From NCBI GenBank assembly GCA_021521415.1, contig JAIQDT010000232.1:558001-622000 (forward strand): DNA of 64,000 nt, read 5' to 3'. Shown piece after piece: positions 19,809 to 30,161 of this stretch (its first letter is position 1; each line of letters opens with the position of its first letter). Both the position numbers and the translations under genes were made by a program. The notes beneath the pieces are model-generated. The model was given only the letters and a program-made list of their open reading frames with translations, had not been told where the DNA came from and did no database searches. Source of the DNA: Bidens hawaiensis. Taxonomy: Eukaryota; Streptophyta; Magnoliopsida; Asterales; Asteraceae.

Positions 19809-22047
19809 TGTAAGGCCCCGAACCCGGTAGCCCTATTTTAGCGTCGGATTTACTCATAAACGCAGTTCTTACAATCAGAGTTAATTAAAACTTTCGCGGA
19901 ATAAATAAAAACTTCAACCATTCTGTACAAAACATTACAAACTTGTCTTTAAATTAACATAAAACATCATATTAATACATCATTTCTTTTATCACTAGAT
20001 GCCAGCCATTCAATCCACGCCACGTGCCATCCTCATGCTAGCTCTTTAGTCTGATCACCTGCGTGCATACTAAAAGTCAGCTACGCTGAGTGAGTTCTAG
20101 TTAATCAAGCAACTTACCATACAACCACTACATGCATTTATATACGTGTCCGAAGACACATAGTCGTCTATCTAACCTGCTCACCTTACCACTAACCTCT
20201 TATTTACCCCTACAGCTTAGCCACTTGATTACGGAAGCACATTGTGGCTTTCCCTCCCACGTACTTACGTAATGCCACTTATTTAACGAAGGCACGTAGA
20301 GGCTTACTCTCCCACGTACTATCATCATGCCACTTAATAACGAAGGCACGCATAGACTTACTCTACCACGCACTCACGTTATGCCACTTTAATAACAAAG
20401 GCACGCATAGACTTACCCTACAACGCACTCACGTTATGCCACTTTAATAACGAAGACACGCATAGACTTACCCTACCACGTACTATCGTCATGCCACTTG
20501 CACCTTTACTAGACCCCTTCCCACTCCTAACACACTCTACATCTACCTATCTATAACACACTTCTTATCAGTTCATTATTTACATAATAAGCAAGTCACA
20601 TCATAGCATTCACACACACTAATAACCACTTAGCAATCACTATCCTTGACGATACGTGCAATATCCGAAGATCGTTCACGCGCCGACTAGCATTATATAA
20701 TAGCTATCTCATATAACATCTATAGCATAACCTTGCCACCTAAGTTAAGTATATTCACACTTCACGTCGAGTATGCACACAACCCTAAAAACATAACAAG
20801 GAAGTGGGGCTAGAAACTCACCTGATTTCGGTTACGATCACCGTTAGTGGTTATTCCTTTCTTGAGCCGTGTGCGACTAACTGTTTAATGAATACAATAT
20901 TAAATACTACTCTAGCCATTCTCATTGTTTACTTAATTAATCTTAAGTGTCTAAGCTGGTTTTACTTCATTGAATCTTTACTAACTAATCATTATTCATT
21001 AACCTTTAAAGGTATCTTTCATAAATTATCAAAGTCCAAGGGCTATTATGTAATTCAACCATTCTTGTCTAAGTCCAAGGACCTATCTGTCATTCCTTCA
21101 AATTTACTTTGTTAATCAGAACGTAGCCTGATTCGTTATCTGATCATAGCGATTTGAGGAGTAACGAATCACCTGATTCGTCATCTTAAAATAACTAACT
21201 GGGTGAGTAATGAATCACTTGATTCGTCATCTTAACATAGCGAACTGGCTATCCATAACGAACTGACTATTATAACGAATCAGCCTTTATGATGAATTTT
21301 CCACTATAACGAATTGGACCTTATAGCGAATCGGTCCTCCTAAAGAATTGGACCTTAACGAACGGGTCATTATCATAACGAATTGGAGCTAGTTCGTCAT
21401 TCTTTCATTAACGAATCAGTACACGAATTAGGCTAGTTTATTAAACTTTCGTTAACGAATTATGGTTAGGTCAGAGACATTCTCTGACACCCCCACTGTT
21501 CCGGCACCGCCTTTCCGGCGCCGCATTTGCCGGAAAAACGGGATCTCGCCGGAAAAACGAGATCTCGCTTGTTTCACCACCGTTTTCACCGTTTTTCATC
21601 CCGTTCGATCCAGATCTGAGCTAGGGTGATCCCTAAGCTCATATTTCGATCTTTTTATACCCGATTCCATTCTGATCTCGTGAATTTAACGGTTTAAGGT
21701 GTCAGCTCGTCATTTCGCGACTAGATTTAACGGGTTAGGATCTCTACAATATCATACTATCATTACCTCGGGTCGGGATCGGATTTCCTTCTTGGTTCGG
21801 CTAGAGAAAAGGGAGAAATGAGAGAGAGAGAGAGAGAGCTTAAGTGTGTGTTTTGGGTGGTGTATGGAATGGAATGGAAATGAATGGATTAAGGCATAAT
21901 TAAAGTATTTATATTATGGGTCATGGGCTTAAGCCCATGGTCTTTCCTTTAATAACCCAAGTCCATCATCCATATTACTTAACCCAACCCATCTCATAAC
22001 ATCAAATATTATTATATATTAACCGAATGAAAAATCGGGATGTTACA
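19809..22047 (-). repeat. LTR shared by B (as 5' LTR) and C (as 3' LTR)
   Basis: This 2239-bp LTR is preceded on the minus strand by C's polypurine tract (22048-22066) and followed by B's primer site (19793-19806). One LTR therefore closes C and opens B. It carries TATAAATA (minus, 21906-21913), the 18-bp palindrome (21922-21939), the ATTCGTTA array (about 21128-21465), the ~57-bp minisatellite (20254-20495) and a splice donor CAG/GTGAGT (about 20815-20823, minus). Confidence 0.88.
21906..21939 (-). promoter_or_regulatory. B/C LTR palindrome plus TATA box
   Basis: On the minus strand CATGGGCTTAAGCCCATG (21922-21939) precedes TATAAATA (21906-21913) with exactly 8 bp between. As the 5' LTR of B this would be its transcription start region. 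Confidence 0.65.
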
Positions 22048-22526
22048 AGTCTTCCCGTCCTTAAATAGGTTTCGTCCCCGAAACCTAGCTTATTCCTTGT
22101 AAAAGGAACACTTTCTATATTCACGCACTTGATTGGATCGTATTTGCTTCTGGGTTATCCTTCTTACTCCTGACTTGCAGTCATCGAGTGGTGTTCATGT
22201 GCTTTAGCTATTAATGTAGCTTGTCCATGAGGCCCTCGATGTCTCAAGTCTCGTCTCGCCCTTTCCAAGGGGTCTTGGTTTTATATATATATATATATAT
22301 ATATTATCGCTAACGCCTAAGATGACGCTCTAGTACAACACATCTATTTATCATAACCAACATGCATTCAAAACAATTCATATCATAATTAATAAACACC
22401 GGTCTAAATTTCAATATAAAACAACACGCATTGAGTCATTCATAAGCCAAACATAAAATAAACTTATGGCTAGTAGCTAGCCTTCTTGAATGATCTTCTC
22501 TAAGAATGCGGAAGAAGCTGTTAACC
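22048..22526 (-). other. C 3' interior: non-coding region, hairpin and polypurine tract
   Basis: AGGTTTCG (22067-22074) pairs over eight bases with CGAAACCT (22079-22086); the LTR lies 19 nt away with a purine tract between (minus strand). The rest is homologous to B 5059-5530 and has no ORF. It includes a TA microsatellite (about 22276-22304). Confidence 0.75.
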
Positions 22527-23234
22527 TCAAGCATTCTTCTCTGATTCACGTCCTTCCTTTGGTTTCCTGCAGTCCCTTGCTAGGTTTCCACGTCCACCAC
22601 ATTTGTGACACCTATGGTGATCTTTCCACTCCCAAGAGGAATGTCCTGCCTTTCCACACCTGAAGCACACACCTAAACCCATTCTGCACTCTCTCGAGTG
22701 TTTCTTCCCACATTTTCCACAGATCGAGAACTCATCCCTCCTTTTTCCTTCCACCGCTACGGCTCCCCCACAATCTCTAGCTAAGTGACCCGACTTACCA
22801 CACATGTAACATTTCTGGTCCTCGGTGCATTCACGAGATATGTGTCCCTTCTCCCCGCATCGGTAGCACTGGTTTGAACCAGCCTTACATTCTCCCAGGT
22901 GCATCTTTCTGCACACCTTGCATGTTTCCTTGTCCGCAATCTTTGGTGTCTTCTTCCCCGCATACTCCACGACATCAGCAGATCCTTTGGTTCTGTTTTC
23001 TCCAAACTTTCTAGGATATAGATTCTTCACCGCAGCGGCTGCAGCCTGAGCAATGGCGTCTTGAACAGAGGGATCCAATTGATACCCTTCGTTGTCACTC
23101 ACATCTCGTACGGTTGTTCCTCCTTCCTCTCCCATTTTAGTAATCGGTTCTTCTAAAGTTTCCCGGTCAACACGTGGCCTACCAGAACGTTCAGTGTGAC
23201 CCCCCTTACCAACAAACCTTCTTGCTCCAGCCAT
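22527..23234 (-). CDS. Gag-like zinc-knuckle protein of gag-only element C
   Basis: This is the one complete reading frame of the gag-only family (235 residues). I chose ATG 23232-23234 (MAGARRFVGK...) because it follows the acceptor-like GTTTCCTTATAG and matches A; an upstream in-frame ATG adds 11 residues. Residues 1-40 are basic and Gly/Arg-rich, about 45-70 acidic, then an Ala-rich helix (VQDAIAQAAAAAVKNLYPRK). About 105-225 is a six-finger array: CKVCRKMHLGEC, CYRCGEKGHISREC, CYMCGKSGHLARDC, CGKCGKKHSREC, then two decayed fingers (final C to W; H to N). The capsid-type domain present in A's Gag is absent. The protein could bind RNA but probably not build a particle alone. Its 5' LTR is lost, so expression is doubtful. 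Confidence 0.8.
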   Translation of the reverse strand: MAGARRFVGKGGHTERSGRPRVDRETLEEPITKMGEEGGTTVRDVSDNEGYQLDPSVQDAIAQAAAAAVKNLYPRKFGENRTKGSADVVEYAGKKTPKIADKETCKVCRKMHLGECKAGSNQCYRCGEKGHISRECTEDQKCYMCGKSGHLARDCGGAVAVEGKRRDEFSICGKCGKKHSRECRMGLGVCFRCGKAGHSSWEWKDHHRCHKCGGRGNLARDCRKPKEGRESEKNA

Positions 23235-23490
23235 TCGTATTCTATAAGGAAACACAAACATTATCACTCTAGGAATTATTTAGCACATGATTGGTAAGGT
23301 AAGTAATTAATGATAGTGGCCAAGTGTAATTAACTATTTGCATTACTCCTCAAGTTCTACATACTTCCCTTTATGATTTCACTTGTCCTAGTTTCTGCTT
23401 TGAAACAGTTAATTAATCAAACAATCAATAAATCCTATCCCTATCATTCACATGTTCTTTATTTACAATTAAGCTAACATTATCATACAC
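23235..23490 (-). other. C leader, truncated
   Basis: Minus-strand leader homologous to A 8270-8517. It continues about 76 bases further from gag than D's leader does and ends at the head-to-head junction near 23491. No primer site or 5' LTR follows. Confidence 0.7.
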
Positions 23491-23690
23491 TATTTATTGA
23501 TTGTTTGATTAATTAACTGTTTAGAAGTAGAAACTAGCACAAGTGAAATCATAAAGGGAAGTACGTAGAACTTGAGGAGTAATGTAAAGAGTTAGTTACA
23601 CTTGACCAATGTCATTAACTACTTACCCTACGAATCATGTGCTAAATAATTCCTAGAGTGATAACGTTTGTTTTTCCTTAGAGATAAGAT
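23400..23690. other. Head-to-head junction between C and D leaders (palindromic)
   Basis: At 23491-23495 minus-strand C leader meets plus-strand D leader. Bases 23492-23690 (D) and the reverse of about 23240-23415 (C) align, sharing for example ATTGATTGTTTGATTAATTA, with a loop of about 75 bases. The shared TATT at the joint suggests a microhomology-mediated inversion or deletion that removed C's 5' LTR, the rest of the E LTR, and D's 5' LTR and primer site. Confidence 0.7.
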
Positions 23691-23695
23691 AGATG

Positions 23696-25640
23696 ATTGA
23701 TACAAATGGACGAGCACGAGGTGGTCGTTTGTGTTTCCAACCAGACACCCGTTTGAAGAAGGTTTGACAAAGAAATATACGAAAGCAGTGGGACTTCGAC
23801 TTTAGGAAGTAATGAAAAAGGATTACGCTTGGAGTTTATAGTTATATACACTTAGGGAGTTGCTCAACTGTTTCGCACCACAATGCAAACAATGTTTGAT
23901 AAAGCATCAAAGGCAGCCCAAACTGGGAAATCCAAGTGGAAGCAACATGAAAAAAACGAATATAAGCCAACTAGAATGAGTCAAGACATGTAGTATGCCT
24001 TCAATAGTTAACTTCAAAAGGGAACTTGCTGGGACCGTGAGTAACGAAGTGAATGATGAGAAAGCAGAGATGATCGAGAAGGACGGCTGATTGCCAAGAT
24101 ATCCTAATTGAACATGCGTTAAAGGAATATGTTAATAATAATGTGGTTGTGTACATGAGACTTTATGGAAGAGACTACTAGCTATAATTTCGTTAAAGTA
24201 TGAGAATGATTAAGAATTGTAATGTAGAACTAGAGGACCGTGAGTTCCTTGTTACTCCTATTGTCTGGCCTTAAGAGAGTTCGATGTCGTTTGGGAATAG
24301 ATTTGCTATTTGAGTTTGAGGCTCATATAGCATGTAAGACTTAATTGATAAGGTTGAAGTCTTAGGATGGCAATTTAGTGACGGTTTATGGTATTAAGGA
24401 AAGCTCAGTGCTTAATGACAATTCGATGATAAAAGCCAAAGGTTTTTTAAGGCGAGGGTGCAGTTCCTACCTGGTGTATGTTGTCAAACCTACGACCGAG
24501 ATGAAAGAAGTAAAAGATGTTCCTATATTGTGTGACTATTCAGAAGTGTTCCCATAGGACCTTCCAGGGTTACCACCTGAATAAGGAGTAGAATTCTAGA
24601 TAGAGTTAATACTAGGAGCACAACCCATCGAGAAAGCACATTACCGCCTGCCGCAATCGAAAGATGAAATAGTTAATGTTCAAACTTCAAGAACTCCTCG
24701 ACAAAGGTGTTTTAATGCCGAGTGGTTTCCCTACGGGGTGTACCAGTGATGTGCATGAAGAAAAAGACGGAAGCATGAGAATGTGTATAGATTACCGCTA
24801 GTTGAACGGGCTTACGGTGAAGAATAGATATATGTTTCCACGGATTGATGATTTGTTCAATCAATTGCAAGGTGCTAGTTGGTTCTTGCGAGTAGACCTC
24901 AGAGCAGGCTATCATCAGTTGAAAGTGTAGGAGGCATTTCAGACGCGATATGAATACTAAAAGTTACTCGTGATGTCGTTTGGATTGACGAATGCTCAAG
25001 AAGCATTTATGGTTATGATGAATATGGTATGTCGTTCGATGCTGGAGAAATCTATCATTGCCTTATTGGCGATAGTTTTGATTTACTCAAGGAATAAGTT
25101 CAACCATTCCAAACACTTGAGAGAAGTGTTGGGAACGCTGAAGAAAGAGAAGATGTATTATAAGTTTTCGAATTATACCATCTATACATATTGTAAAAGT
25201 GTGAAGTATTTCTTCAAGCAGAAGGGATGGAACATGAGGCAGAGATGATGGTTAGAGATGATAAAGGATTATGAGTGTGAAATCAAGTATTATCCCGGTG
25301 AGGCTAATATGGTTGATGACGCAATCAGCCGTGAAGGTGAAGAAGTTGTCGCAACAATCAAGTTGTATAAATTTGTTAGCACTTCGGATTTCATGAGCGA
25401 GATCTACGAAGCGCAATAAAAGTTATAAAGGATGAGAGCAAGATGAAAAAGAAATGAATTTTCTTATTACATCGAGATTTGGAAGATAATACCTATGACG
25501 TGAAAATCAGATTTGGTCGCCTGAGAATTCCACGTCATGGAGATCTTTGAGACCAAATCCTAGATGATGCTCATAAGTCTAGCTACTTGGTTTACATCGA
25601 GGTTTCAAAAGGAAAGAATTCAGTTACAATGAAGGCATGT
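23696..25640 (+). pseudogene. Decayed gag-pol of element D
   Basis: No long frame survives, but conserved blocks appear in order. The N-terminal NGRARGGR-like gag start is near 23706. A protease region is near 24250-24420. Reverse-transcriptase traces from about 24590 correspond to the EDLPGL, ELLDKG and YRLPQSE regions. A 93-residue open piece (24970-25248) covers the FGLTNA block; its FIDD catalytic motif has decayed to LLAIVL. Within that piece the thumb sequence YYKFSNY joins directly to RNase H sequence TIYTYCKSVKYFF, an internal deletion of several hundred bases relative to A. RNase H and integrase traces (RFGRLRIPRHGDL, FTSRF) follow to about 25615. The copy is inactive. Confidence 0.75.
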
Positions 25641-25679
25641 ACTGATGAAGTAAAACCCTTAAGTAGAAGTTAAGTGAAG

Positions 25680-26640
25680 GTGAGTTCATGGTATGTGACA
25701 ACTGTGGGAGGACATGATACTTTTCCTATGCGGATAAGAACAACCACAAGTGTTACGTATGTGGAGCCAAAAATCACACCGCAAGAAGATGCCAAGGACA
25801 TAAGACATGAAAGGAAGGCGTTGATATGGTTAGACTTATGTTTATTTGAATTGAATCTTAACACGAGTGATTAGTGTTGTCACTGATAAACATGTGATCG
25901 TGAGAGGAAAGTCCTCTAGAACGGAAGGAATAGAATGGTATTGTAAATGTCCATATGACTGTCAAGACATGCCTGGGAAGGAAGTCGGTTAAAACGATTA
26001 GTTATGATGTATCAAGAGCCTGATATGCAGCAGCAGGCAACAATAGATTCATAGGACAAGTAGACACTTGATTAGTCTAGAAAAGGAAGATGCATCATCA
26101 TAGACTTCATGATCAAGCTACCTTAGCCAGCTATAACTCATGGACCCTATTGTTGATGTAGAGCTGAGAATGAAAGAAGGCTTAAGTGGTGACTTAAGGA
26201 GTTCTCTGACATGTTATGCAATGGATGTGATCGAGAATTGCAAAAAGTGTTTTACCTTAAGGAATGGACAAAGGGATTTCAACAACTAATCCTTAAGGAG
26301 AAACTGGAAAGGTTTCCTTCTTGGAATTAATATGTTGTAAACGTATTGCAAATCAGAATATTTGCTAAAAGTTGTAATTGGACAGAAGGGTCATTTAGTG
26401 CTAAGTGTTGTGACGGTAAGTGTAATGTTTCTGTTTGAAGGAAAAGAAAGAAAATCATGCTTAAGGAAATGATGGGAAGTTTCTAAGTCTATATAAGGAA
26501 GCGTATCATCGATTACTTCATGGACAAGCTACCTAGGGCAGCTAAAACTAATTACCTCGCTCGATGATTGTAAGATAAAGGATAAATCGGTAAGTTACGA
26601 AGCTAAAGAAAGGATGTGAATACAAAAAGTATTCCTTTTA
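25680..26640 (+). pseudogene. D 3' interior with misplaced zinc-knuckle coding and B/C-like tail
   Basis: Downstream of the integrase traces, one frame encodes a canonical CCHC finger, CYVCGAKNHTARRC (about 25763-25804), preceded by a CDNCG pair (about 25697-25711). Zinc knuckles normally sit in gag, not after integrase. Two diverged copies of an ACTTCATGGACAAGCTACC block follow (about 26104-26125 and 26515-26534). The second copy and what follows match the non-coding 3' interiors of B and C. D therefore looks like a mosaic of an A-type gag-pol element and a B/C-type 3' region. Confidence 0.6.
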
Positions 26641-26652
26641 TAAGGACTAAGC

Positions 26653-26687
26653 AGGTTTCGAGGACGAAACCTCTTATAAGGTAGACT
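26653..26687 (+). other. Pre-LTR hairpin and polypurine tract of D
   Basis: AGGTTTCG (26653-26660) pairs with CGAAACCT (26665-26672) over eight bases around AGGA. The 3' LTR starts 15 nt later at 26688, after a short purine-rich stretch (ATAAGGTAGA). Confidence 0.75.
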
Positions 26688-28453
26688 TGTAACATCCCGA
26701 GTTTCGTCGGTATTTAAAGGAATTATGTTTAATTAAATTAAAGTAGATAAATGTAATTATCTAAATTAGGAGGGAATAAGTGTCAGTAGATGAAAAGTTA
26801 AACATGAAACCCTACCCTATTCCTATAAATGTAGCCATCATCTTATTCATACCCATCCTAGCCTCCAAACTCATTCTCTAACAAATTCCCGTTTTTTAGA
26901 AAATAACCCAAAAAGACACAACGATTACCAAATATCTAACCGTCGGATCGGTCTCAAATTTTATCCAATTGTTCAAGGCATATAAATGAAGATTTACACC
27001 GATTAGATCTTCGAACAGAGGTAGGGAAGTCTGATTTTTAATATCAAAACCGTAACAGCTAAAAAAGGAATTTTTCAGCAACTGTTCAGCTTTTCCGGAG
27101 ATTGTAGCAGCGTTTTCCGTTCAAGGAGAGCTGATGGATTTGTAGATCAGGGTGAGACGGTTCCGTGGCCGCTTTAATCACTAAATTCCGAGTTCGTTTG
27201 ATATGATTTTGGTTTATTCGAGTGATTTTGAACATAAACCTCAAAGGTACGTTTTTTTTAAAGTTTACTTTCGTGTACGGACTTGCATGAAAATTGGTAG
27301 GATGATAGAACGGGCCACGATATTGAAAAAGTAATAAACTTTTGAGTAAACGTGTTAGTTGGTTTGTTTCGGGTAAAACGAGTAGCGTTTGATTCGTGAA
27401 AAGGACGGGTAAACGAAGTCGGCTATGCATGAAACTGGGTAGGATAATAAATCGGACCTTATTATGTGATAAAAATGTAAACTTGAACGTAAACGAGGTG
27501 TTTGGAATGAAACGGGACATATGGGTAACGTTTGAACCAAGTTAGTACAATGAAACAATAAGGTTAAAGTCCAAGGCTCATTTATTATGCAAGACAGGCA
27601 AAACGAGTTGAAAAGAAGGATGGGGAATAGAATCAGATCTGAACATATACGCCGTATATGTTATACAGGCACATAGGTTTGGGGGCATATGTATACCATC
27701 ATATGTGTGTATATGTACATATATGTATGTGTGATAGTATATGATTAAAGGCGCACATGCAGTAAGGACGTATATATATGAGGAGCGCATATGCATGAAT
27801 TACGCATATGTATGTATCACGTATAAGTTCTAGGAGCTCATATGTGTGGCTAAGTATATGTATGAAGTGTATAAGTATGGGGGTATAAGTTATACGGGGC
27901 GCATAACTTATGCGGGCGCATAACTTATGCGGACGTATAACATATACGTCTCAAGACTTATGCGCTAACATGACGTATACGCCACCATGACTTATACGCT
28001 AGCCTAGATTATACGTTGAGAAGTAACTTATACGTAATAGCTTATGCGCTGACATATATGTGGAAATGACTTGTGCGCCATGTAAGACAACAATTAATAA
28101 TTAATTAATAACTAAAGGCAATGTTTAAAAATGATAAAGCCTAGAAAGAAAGACCGATGCTAAAATAGATACGTAAGAGCAGGAGAGTAGTAATTAAACT
28201 TATCTTCCTTGTTACACAGTTAGCCATGCTCAGTTGAGGAGAGGTGTTACCATCAATTCCGAAAGAAGCAGGACACAAGTGAGTTTCTAGCCCCATTTCC
28301 TTATTATGTTTTCGGGGCTGTGTGCATAATCGATGTGATTAGTAATACACTTACCTTGAGTGGTAAGTGTGTGATATGTGAATGCTTTATGAATGATACA
28401 CGAACTATATATGAATGGTATAGAAAATGTTAAGAGTATGAATGAAAGTATAA

Positions 28454-28487
<34 letters not shown>

Positions 28488-29223
28488 GTATAAAAATATA
28501 TGTATGGTTGTATGATTGTATAGTTAATAAGGAAACAGACCTTAATAATATATATGAATGTAGGGAACAGACCCTAATAATATTTGCGAATGTATTGGAC
28601 ACACCTTAATAATATATGTGAATGTAGGGAACAGACCCTAATAATATCTGCGAATGTAGGGAACATACCCTAATAATATCTGCGAATGTAAGGAACATGC
28701 CCTAATAATATATGCGAAATTTATAGGGCGAAATGCTTTTTAGAACGTATAGATAGTGTGAAAGAAAGAACGTAAGTATGAAAGTATGAAAAAATGCAAG
28801 TATGAAAATATAGAAGTATGAATATATGTATGTGTGTATGTATGAATGAAAGAAGCAGGTTAAGTATGTAATATGTATCTATGGATATGTATATATATAT
28901 ATATGAATGTAATGTATGTTGCTTGATTAACTAGAACTCACTCAGCGTAGCTGACTGGTAGTATGCACGCTAGCCGATAAGATGAAGGAGCTGGCTTGAG
29001 GGAGACACATGGCATGGACTGAGTTAACTGACATCTAGTGAAGAAAAGTTATGATGTTTTATGTTAAGATAAATTGAAAGTTAAAAGTTATTATTTTAAT
29101 ATTTTGTAATGAATATTTGATGTTTTTATATTACTCGAAAATTTTTAATTAACTTTGATATTTAGAACTATGTTTATGAGTAAATCCAACGCCAATATAG
29201 GGCACCGGGACCGGGGCCTTACA
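26688..29223 (+). repeat. Element D 3' LTR
   Basis: This 2536-bp LTR reads TGTAACATCCCGAG...GGGGCCTTACA and is followed by the AATTA duplication. Its first half is unlike A, B and E (no palindrome, no ATTCGTTA array; possible TATAAAT near 26824; a run of TATACG/TATGCG-like motifs at about 27640-28080). Its last ~950 bases match the A-type LTR: GTGAGTTTCTAGCCCC, the ACACTTACC/GGTAAGTGT inverted repeat (28347-28370), a diverged ~32-bp minisatellite (28525-28725) and the common end. It may be a recombinant LTR. Confidence 0.88.
28450..28490. repeat. CA/TA microsatellite in D LTR
   Basis: ACAC repeats (about 28454-28470) run directly into TATA repeats (about 28471-28487). Confidence 0.85.
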
Positions 29224-30111
29224 AATTATGTATGCATAATTTATTTATGCATATGTTTATTTATGTTCCAGTAAATTTATCGAATCTATTGAATTTAAGA
29301 ACTGTTATATAATATTCAAATTACAATAATAAAAAAAATAAAAAAATAACATTGATAAATCAACAAAATTGAAATTGATAAAATAAAAAAAAAGAATTCA
29401 ATATAGGTTGATATGACAATATTTTTAAAATAATATGAAAACATATTAATTGTAATTTTCAAAACATTATGACCTATCAAATATGAAAAAAAGCACAATT
29501 TACTGTAGCACACTTGTCATCAAATAAATGATTAATAAAAGAAAAATGTGATTGATTAGATTTATTTCATTTACTTCTGAAATAAACCTAATCTAATCAT
29601 ATATATATATATATATGGTTGGGTTATAATAAGAAGTGTAAAAAGTAATAGGGTGCATTAGATATGTTGATCCGACGATGGATATGTAAAGTGTTTTTTT
29701 TCAGCGGTGTGTTTTATTTTAGTTGCGATGTGTTTTATTTAGCTAAACTAAACCTGAAGGCTAAACCGAGATTTTTTTTGAAACGGGGGATGCAAGATTT
29801 ATTTTTGTTTTTTAACTTTTTTTTAAACTTTTTTTCATTTTTTATATTTTTAATTAATTTTTTGATATTTTTAAAGAATATTTTTTTTTATTGGGACCGG
29901 GGAAGCTAGATTAACATTTTGGTTGTTTTACTTTTTTTTATTTTTTCTTTTTATATCTTTTTAATTATTTTTTTTGAAGTTTTTTTTCTATTAAAAGATG
30001 ATGTGACGTAGGTGATTGAGGGTGCACCATAAGGATGTGCGGAATTGATCAAGGGTTGGGAATGGAGTTCCCCAGTTCCCCACTTTTTTGGAGTTCCTCA
30101 ATAAACTCACC

Positions 30112-30161
<50 letters not shown>

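Larger units (their letters stand above)
2844..22047 (-). mobile_element. Element B: gag-only LTR retrotransposon (TR-GAG-like)
   Basis: B lies on the minus strand: 5' LTR 19809-22047, primer site about 19793-19806, gag start 19394, gag end 5531, polypurine tract about 5059-5075 and 3' LTR 2844-5058. Without element A (5945-19096) it is about 6 kb, with 2.2-kb LTRs around a 1.6-kb interior that encodes only a Gag-like zinc-knuckle protein. No protease, reverse transcriptase or integrase is present. This matches the non-autonomous TR-GAG class. Its left flank is the E LTR (GCGTA at 2839-2843 is the candidate duplication). On the right its 5' LTR continues directly into the C interior, so no partner duplication exists there. 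Confidence 0.8.
992..29223 (+). mobile_element. Element D: outermost Ty3/gypsy element, nested and rearranged
   Basis: D begins with a 78-bp piece of 5' LTR (992-1069) and ends with a full 3' LTR (26688-29223). The first 78 bases of the two LTRs align, and AATTA flanks both outer ends (987-991 and 29224-29228), as expected for a 5-bp target duplication. Everything between 1070 and about 23490 is later insertion or rearrangement. The D interior that remains (about 23491-26687) has a leader, decayed gag-pol and a polypurine tract. The rest of its 5' LTR and its primer site are missing. AATTA is AT-rich, so a chance match is possible, but its exact placement at both LTR ends supports one element. 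Confidence 0.72.
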
